From: Lachnospiraceae bacterium
Lineage (GTDB): Bacteria > Bacillota > Clostridia > Lachnospirales > Lachnospiraceae
DNA length: 9,282 bases
Assembly: GCA_020860745.1 (NCBI GenBank)
Contig: JAJBTR010000376.1
Span: 1 to 9,282 of the forward strand
Direction of reading: 5' to 3'
The position numbers and the translations under genes were made by a program. Below the pieces are notes generated by a model. It saw nothing but the letters and a program-made list of their open reading frames with translations. It was not told where the DNA came from and did not search any database. Shown piece after piece: positions 6,578 to 9,282 of this stretch. The first letter of the stretch is position 1; each line of letters opens with the position of its first letter.

Positions 6578-7402
6578 GTGGATAAATACAAGTACAAGTT
6601 AAAGCTGGATCAGTTAAAATCCCTTGTGGAAGCCGGGGATTATGAGACGGCGGCGGAGATTGCCGGCACGATTAACTGGAGAAAGGTGCGCAATTCCAAG
6701 ACGCTGCTGATGGTGGCGGATGTGTACGAACAGCTGGGACGTTATGAGGAGTGTAAGGAGGTATTGCTGCAGGCTTATGATCATTCTTCCATTGGAAGAA
6801 ATATTGTGAGCCGTCTGGCGGAGGTTTCCATCAAGGCAAAGGATGTGGCGGAAGCGGAAAGCTATTATCAGGAATTTCTGGAGATTTCTCCCAAAGACAA
6901 TCAGCGCTATGTGATCGCATATGAGATCAGCTGTCTGAAAAACGCGCCGCTCAGTGATCGGATTGCGATTCTGGAGGAATTAAAGGAACAGGAATATACA
7001 GAAATCTGGGCTTACGAGCTGGCTGCTCTCTACAAGCAGGCGGATATGCGCGAGAAGTGTGTGGAGACATGCGATGAGCTGATCCTCTGGTTTGGTGAGG
7101 GGGATTATGTGGAGAAGGCTCTGGATCTGAAGCGGAGTTTTCAGCCTCTGACTCCCGCGCAGGAGGAAAAGTATCAACGCTTCCGTTCACAGAAAGGCAT
7201 GGTGGAGATCAATATTCCGAAGAAAGTGGAGGCAAAGATTTCTGAGGACAGCGGTCTGCCGGAGCTTACGGTTACCGCCAGCAGGTTTAATACTGTGAAT
7301 TTGCAGGAAGAGCTGGCCAAAAGTATGCAGCAGATCATGGATGCTACGGAGAAAGAGACGGTTCGTGATTCCATGGACAATATAAAAAAAGATTGTCAAT
7401 GA
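6578..7402 (+). CDS. TPR protein, N-terminal part of a likely frameshifted TPR/ATPase gene
   Basis: A 274-residue helical repeat protein. TPR-like helix pairs lie at about 9-33 (SLVEAGDYETAAEIA), 41-68 (ADVYEQLGRYEECKEVLLQAY), 74-105 (AESYYQEFLEISP) and 143-171 (YELAALYKQADMREKCVETCDELI). A conserved-looking FNTVNLQEELAKSMQQIM segment (237-254) then leads toward the linker. TPR domains bind proteins; the partner is unknown. There is no signal peptide. The frame ends at TGA (7400-7402) just after an A7 run. Removing one A from that run joins it smoothly to the next frame (DNIKKIVNDIPYLSGEPD), giving one protein of 871 aa that matches the domain order I recall for Lachnospiraceae TPR proteins. 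It is therefore probably the N-terminal part of a single gene, broken by mutation or sequencing error. If the break is real, this fragment could still fold as a TPR domain. Confidence 0.8.
   Translation: MDKYKYKLKLDQLKSLVEAGDYETAAEIAGTINWRKVRNSKTLLMVADVYEQLGRYEECKEVLLQAYDHSSIGRNIVSRLAEVSIKAKDVAEAESYYQEFLEISPKDNQRYVIAYEISCLKNAPLSDRIAILEELKEQEYTEIWAYELAALYKQADMREKCVETCDELILWFGEGDYVEKALDLKRSFQPLTPAQEEKYQRFRSQKGMVEINIPKKVEAKISEDSGLPELTVTASRFNTVNLQEELAKSMQQIMDATEKETVRDSMDNIKKDCQ
7384..7390 (+). other. A7 homopolymer at an apparent frameshift
   Basis: Seven consecutive A residues sit where the TPR frame must pass to the ATPase frame. The TPR frame reads ATA AAA AAA GAT TGT CAA TGA. With one A fewer it reads ATA AAA AAG ATT GTC AAT and stays open to 9192. 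The downstream frame is open only from 7386, with a TAA at 7383-7385, so the two frames overlap at just this spot. Possible causes are a base-calling error, a true one-base insertion, or slippage. Confidence 0.7.
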
Positions 7403-7430
7403 TATTCCCTATCTGAGCGGAGAACCCGAT

Positions 7431-9194
7431 GTGGAGGATACGCCGGTTGCACACCATGAAAAAATCAATGAGGAGGTGGATGAGACATTGAAGGCAGATT
7501 TTAAGGAGCTTTTAGAAGAAGAGGGAGACGGACAGATCAGTCTTCAGATTCCGAAGAGTACCGTGCAGGAGCAGCAGGTCTCGGGTCAGATGAGCATCGA
7601 GGAGGTGCTGGCAGAGTGGGAGAAGACCAAGCATGCTGCTGAGGCGGCGATCGCGGCGGCGGAACAGAAGAAGCTGGATATGGAAAAAGAACAGGCTCTG
7701 ACGGAAGCGAATGAGATTATGGAGCGGCTGAAAGCGCTGTTCCCTGTCCTCTCTGCGACTCCGGGCGAGGATCTCCCGGAGGAACCGGAAACTGTGGCGT
7801 CTACCCTGGTGCCGGAGGAAGCGGAAGCGCAGCCGGAAGCGGAAGTGTCATCCGTGGAAGCGGCTGAGGAACAGCAGGGTGACGGGGCTTCAAATACAGG
7901 AGCGGACGCGTCGGCAGATGTGAAGGAGGAAGACGGGCAGGAAATACCTGCTGAGGCCGGAATCCCGGGTGCACAGGAGGCGGCGTCCGGAGTTGTGACA
8001 GATAAGACACGGGATATGTCCGCAGAGGCTGAGGCGGTTAAGCCGCAGAGTAAACCTGCCGGAAACGTTGTGAATAAAGTAAAAGATCTGCTGGCCGGAG
8101 CCGGGGCAGCTCTTGCGGGAGAGGAAGCTGCGGAGGAGGAATCCGCGGAGGAAAGCCAGGAGCAAATCATCGCAGGCGAGATGGCTTCTGAGATCAGCCA
8201 TATGATGGAGGAAGACGCCGAAAATGCCGGAGAACAGCCTGAGAAAACCGCAGTGGAGCATCCGGCCGCGGAAGCCGCTGAGGCGGATGCAAATGCCCAA
8301 AAAGGCGAGCCGGAGACGGGATATGAGGATGAAGCGGAACTGCCGCACATATCGGTTCCGGAGGATATTCTGGATGAAGAACAGGGAATGACAGAGCCGG
8401 AAGCTGCTGAGCAGGAAGCAACGGAGCAGGAGCAGCCGGTGAACGGATTAACGGAGTCAGATATCCGGGAGCTGTTTACCTATTTCCTTCCTGTTCCGGG
8501 GATGAAAGAGCAGATTATGCAGGTGCTGGAGGATGCGGCTCATTATAAGGGCAATTCCATCACATCTCTGCGCGGCAACCTGATCGTCCAGGGAGAGGAA
8601 GGCAGCGGGAAGACCGTTCTTGCAGCCAGCCTGATCAAGGCAATCCAGAAGATTACCGGAAAGGAAAATGCAAAGATCGGAAAGATCAGTGCGTCTTCTC
8701 TGAATAAAAAGGATTTTGCGGCGCTGGTACCCAAGTTGGAAGGCGGATATCTGATCGTGGATAAGGCGGGTGATCTGACGGCGCGGACAGCGGCGCGGAT
8801 GTCCCAGATTATGGAGCGCAATACCCGGGGAATGGTGATCGTCCTGGAAGATGACAGCGCCGGCATAAAAAAGGCAATGAATCTGGATTTCTCCTTTGCC
8901 AAGAAATTTACGGGCAAGGTAAAGATACCGGTCTTTACTATCGATGAGCTGGTAGATTTCGGAAAAGTATATGCGGAGGAAATGGAGTGTGTGATTGATG
9001 AGATGGGTGTGCTGGCGATGTATAACCGCATCAACAACATTCAGAAGCTGGAGCATCCGACGACGCTGACCGAGGTCAAGGAGATTGTGGATCAGGCCAT
9101 TGAGAGCGCGGAGTCCGGCGGTCTCAAAAAATTATTTTCTAAAAAATATAATGAGAATGATTATCTGATCCTGAGAGAGACGGATTTTGAGTAA
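7431..9194 (+). CDS. Acidic linker plus P-loop ATPase-like domain, C-terminal part of a likely frameshifted gene
   Basis: Numbered from GTG 7431, the 587-residue frame begins with a charged helical segment (about 50-100). A long low-complexity Glu/Ala/Pro-rich linker follows (about 110-340) and is probably disordered. The C-terminal domain (about 340-580) resembles an AAA-type ATPase. A Walker A motif GEEGSGKT lies at 388-395. The Walker B position, YLIVDKAG (440-447), has Asp but not the usual following Glu. A strand-like GMVIVLEDD (467-475) and an IDEMGVLAMYNRI segment (522-534) occupy sensor-like positions. The GTG has only a weak upstream GGAG-like sequence, and codons 7386-7430 before it are already open and sensible (KIVNDIPYLSGEPD), so this is probably not a true start. 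The preceding TPR frame most likely supplies the N-terminus. A regulatory or assembly ATPase role is inference; the substrate is unknown. Confidence 0.78.
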   Translation: MEDTPVAHHEKINEEVDETLKADFKELLEEEGDGQISLQIPKSTVQEQQVSGQMSIEEVLAEWEKTKHAAEAAIAAAEQKKLDMEKEQALTEANEIMERLKALFPVLSATPGEDLPEEPETVASTLVPEEAEAQPEAEVSSVEAAEEQQGDGASNTGADASADVKEEDGQEIPAEAGIPGAQEAASGVVTDKTRDMSAEAEAVKPQSKPAGNVVNKVKDLLAGAGAALAGEEAAEEESAEESQEQIIAGEMASEISHMMEEDAENAGEQPEKTAVEHPAAEAAEADANAQKGEPETGYEDEAELPHISVPEDILDEEQGMTEPEAAEQEATEQEQPVNGLTESDIRELFTYFLPVPGMKEQIMQVLEDAAHYKGNSITSLRGNLIVQGEEGSGKTVLAASLIKAIQKITGKENAKIGKISASSLNKKDFAALVPKLEGGYLIVDKAGDLTARTAARMSQIMERNTRGMVIVLEDDSAGIKKAMNLDFSFAKKFTGKVKIPVFTIDELVDFGKVYAEEMECVIDEMGVLAMYNRINNIQKLEHPTTLTEVKEIVDQAIESAESGGLKKLFSKKYNENDYLILRETDFE

Positions 9195-9211
9195 TTATAT
9201 AAAATAAAAAC

Positions 9212-9217
9212 AGGAGG
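9212..9217 (+). promoter_or_regulatory. Ribosome binding site of the last gene
   Basis: AGGAGG lies eight bases before the ATG at 9226. The preceding 17 bases are very AT-rich. No terminator hairpin separates this gene from the ATPase frame ending at 9194, so co-transcription is plausible. Confidence 0.7.
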
Positions 9218-9225
9218 AGTTAACA

Positions 9226-9282
9226 ATGGGGAACATTACTGAGTATGATATGTATCTGTTTGGGACGGGGGTTCACTATGAT
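9226..9282 (+). CDS. glgB: N-terminus of a probable 1,4-alpha-glucan branching enzyme (partial)
   Basis: The last 19 codons read MGNITEYDMYLFGTGVHYD and run off the window. The pattern YLFxxGxHYD matches the start of GlgB enzymes, where a DLYLFxxGxHxxxYxxLGAH segment opens the protein. GlgB introduces alpha-1,6 branches into glycogen in the cytoplasm. The assignment rests on this short signature only; the glucan-binding and glycoside hydrolase 13 domains lie outside the window. The ATG is preceded by AGGAGG with eight-base spacing. Confidence 0.6.
   Translation, partial: MGNITEYDMYLFGTGVHYD

Noticed and set aside
7418..7433. GTG at 7431 as a genuine independent start with CGGAGA as ribosome binding site
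   Set aside because: The site is weak compared with every other gene here, and the same frame is open and protein-like for 15 codons upstream back to the A7 run, which favours a frameshift.
7586..8350. Ser/Ala-rich minus-strand frame of 254 codons opposite the acidic linker
   Set aside because: It is the mirror of a Glu/Ala/Pro-rich low-complexity region with GC-biased codons. It has no ribosome binding site or recognisable domain.
1..9282. A new defence, mobile or toxin-antitoxin system
   Set aside because: I found no nuclease, transposase, integrase, reverse transcriptase, antitoxin-like small gene or spacer array. Gene content is metabolic, transport and conserved-unknown.

Overview
The window looks like chromosomal DNA from a moderately GC-rich member of the Clostridia, most likely Lachnospiraceae. 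The grounds are strong AGGAGG-type ribosome binding sites, TTG and GTG starts alongside ATG, extended -10 promoters, and several proteins resembling families I know from that group: a DUF362/ferredoxin protein, a 760-residue aconitase-family 'hydratase', an AI-2E family permease, and a TPR protein with an acidic linker and a C-terminal ATPase-like domain. All genes lie on the plus strand. I see no phage, transposase, CRISPR array, tRNA or rRNA. No species can be assigned from sequence alone.

Layout. Bases 1-61 are the tail of an unidentified gene, followed by an intrinsic terminator (111-142) and an extended -10 promoter. A DUF362 protein with two 4Fe-4S motifs follows (273-1418). Next comes a 226-base gap filled by a highly structured, repeat-like element (about 1441-1594) that ends in a promoter. 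That promoter appears to drive a coiled-coil acidic protein of unknown function (1645-2784, TTG start), coupled to an aconitase-family hydratase (2797-5079). A new promoter precedes an AI-2E family membrane protein (5145-6527). Downstream, a TPR protein (6578-7402, GTG start) and an acidic ATPase-like protein (7431-9194) look like two halves of one gene of 871 codons separated by a frameshift at an A7 run (7384-7390). The window ends with the first 19 codons of what is probably the glycogen branching enzyme gene glgB (9226 onward).

How the genes may work together. The hydratase and the coiled-coil protein are the only pair with clear coupling: the hydratase ribosome binding site overlaps the upstream stop codon. 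The DUF362 protein and the hydratase are both predicted iron-sulfur proteins, but the structured element with its own promoter lies between them. The TPR/ATPase protein and glgB are 31 bases apart with no visible terminator, so they may be co-transcribed. These are mostly housekeeping or conserved-unknown genes. I did not find a convincing new defence or mobile system. The points most worth checking are the homopolymer frameshift, the structured intergenic element and the altered active site of the hydratase.
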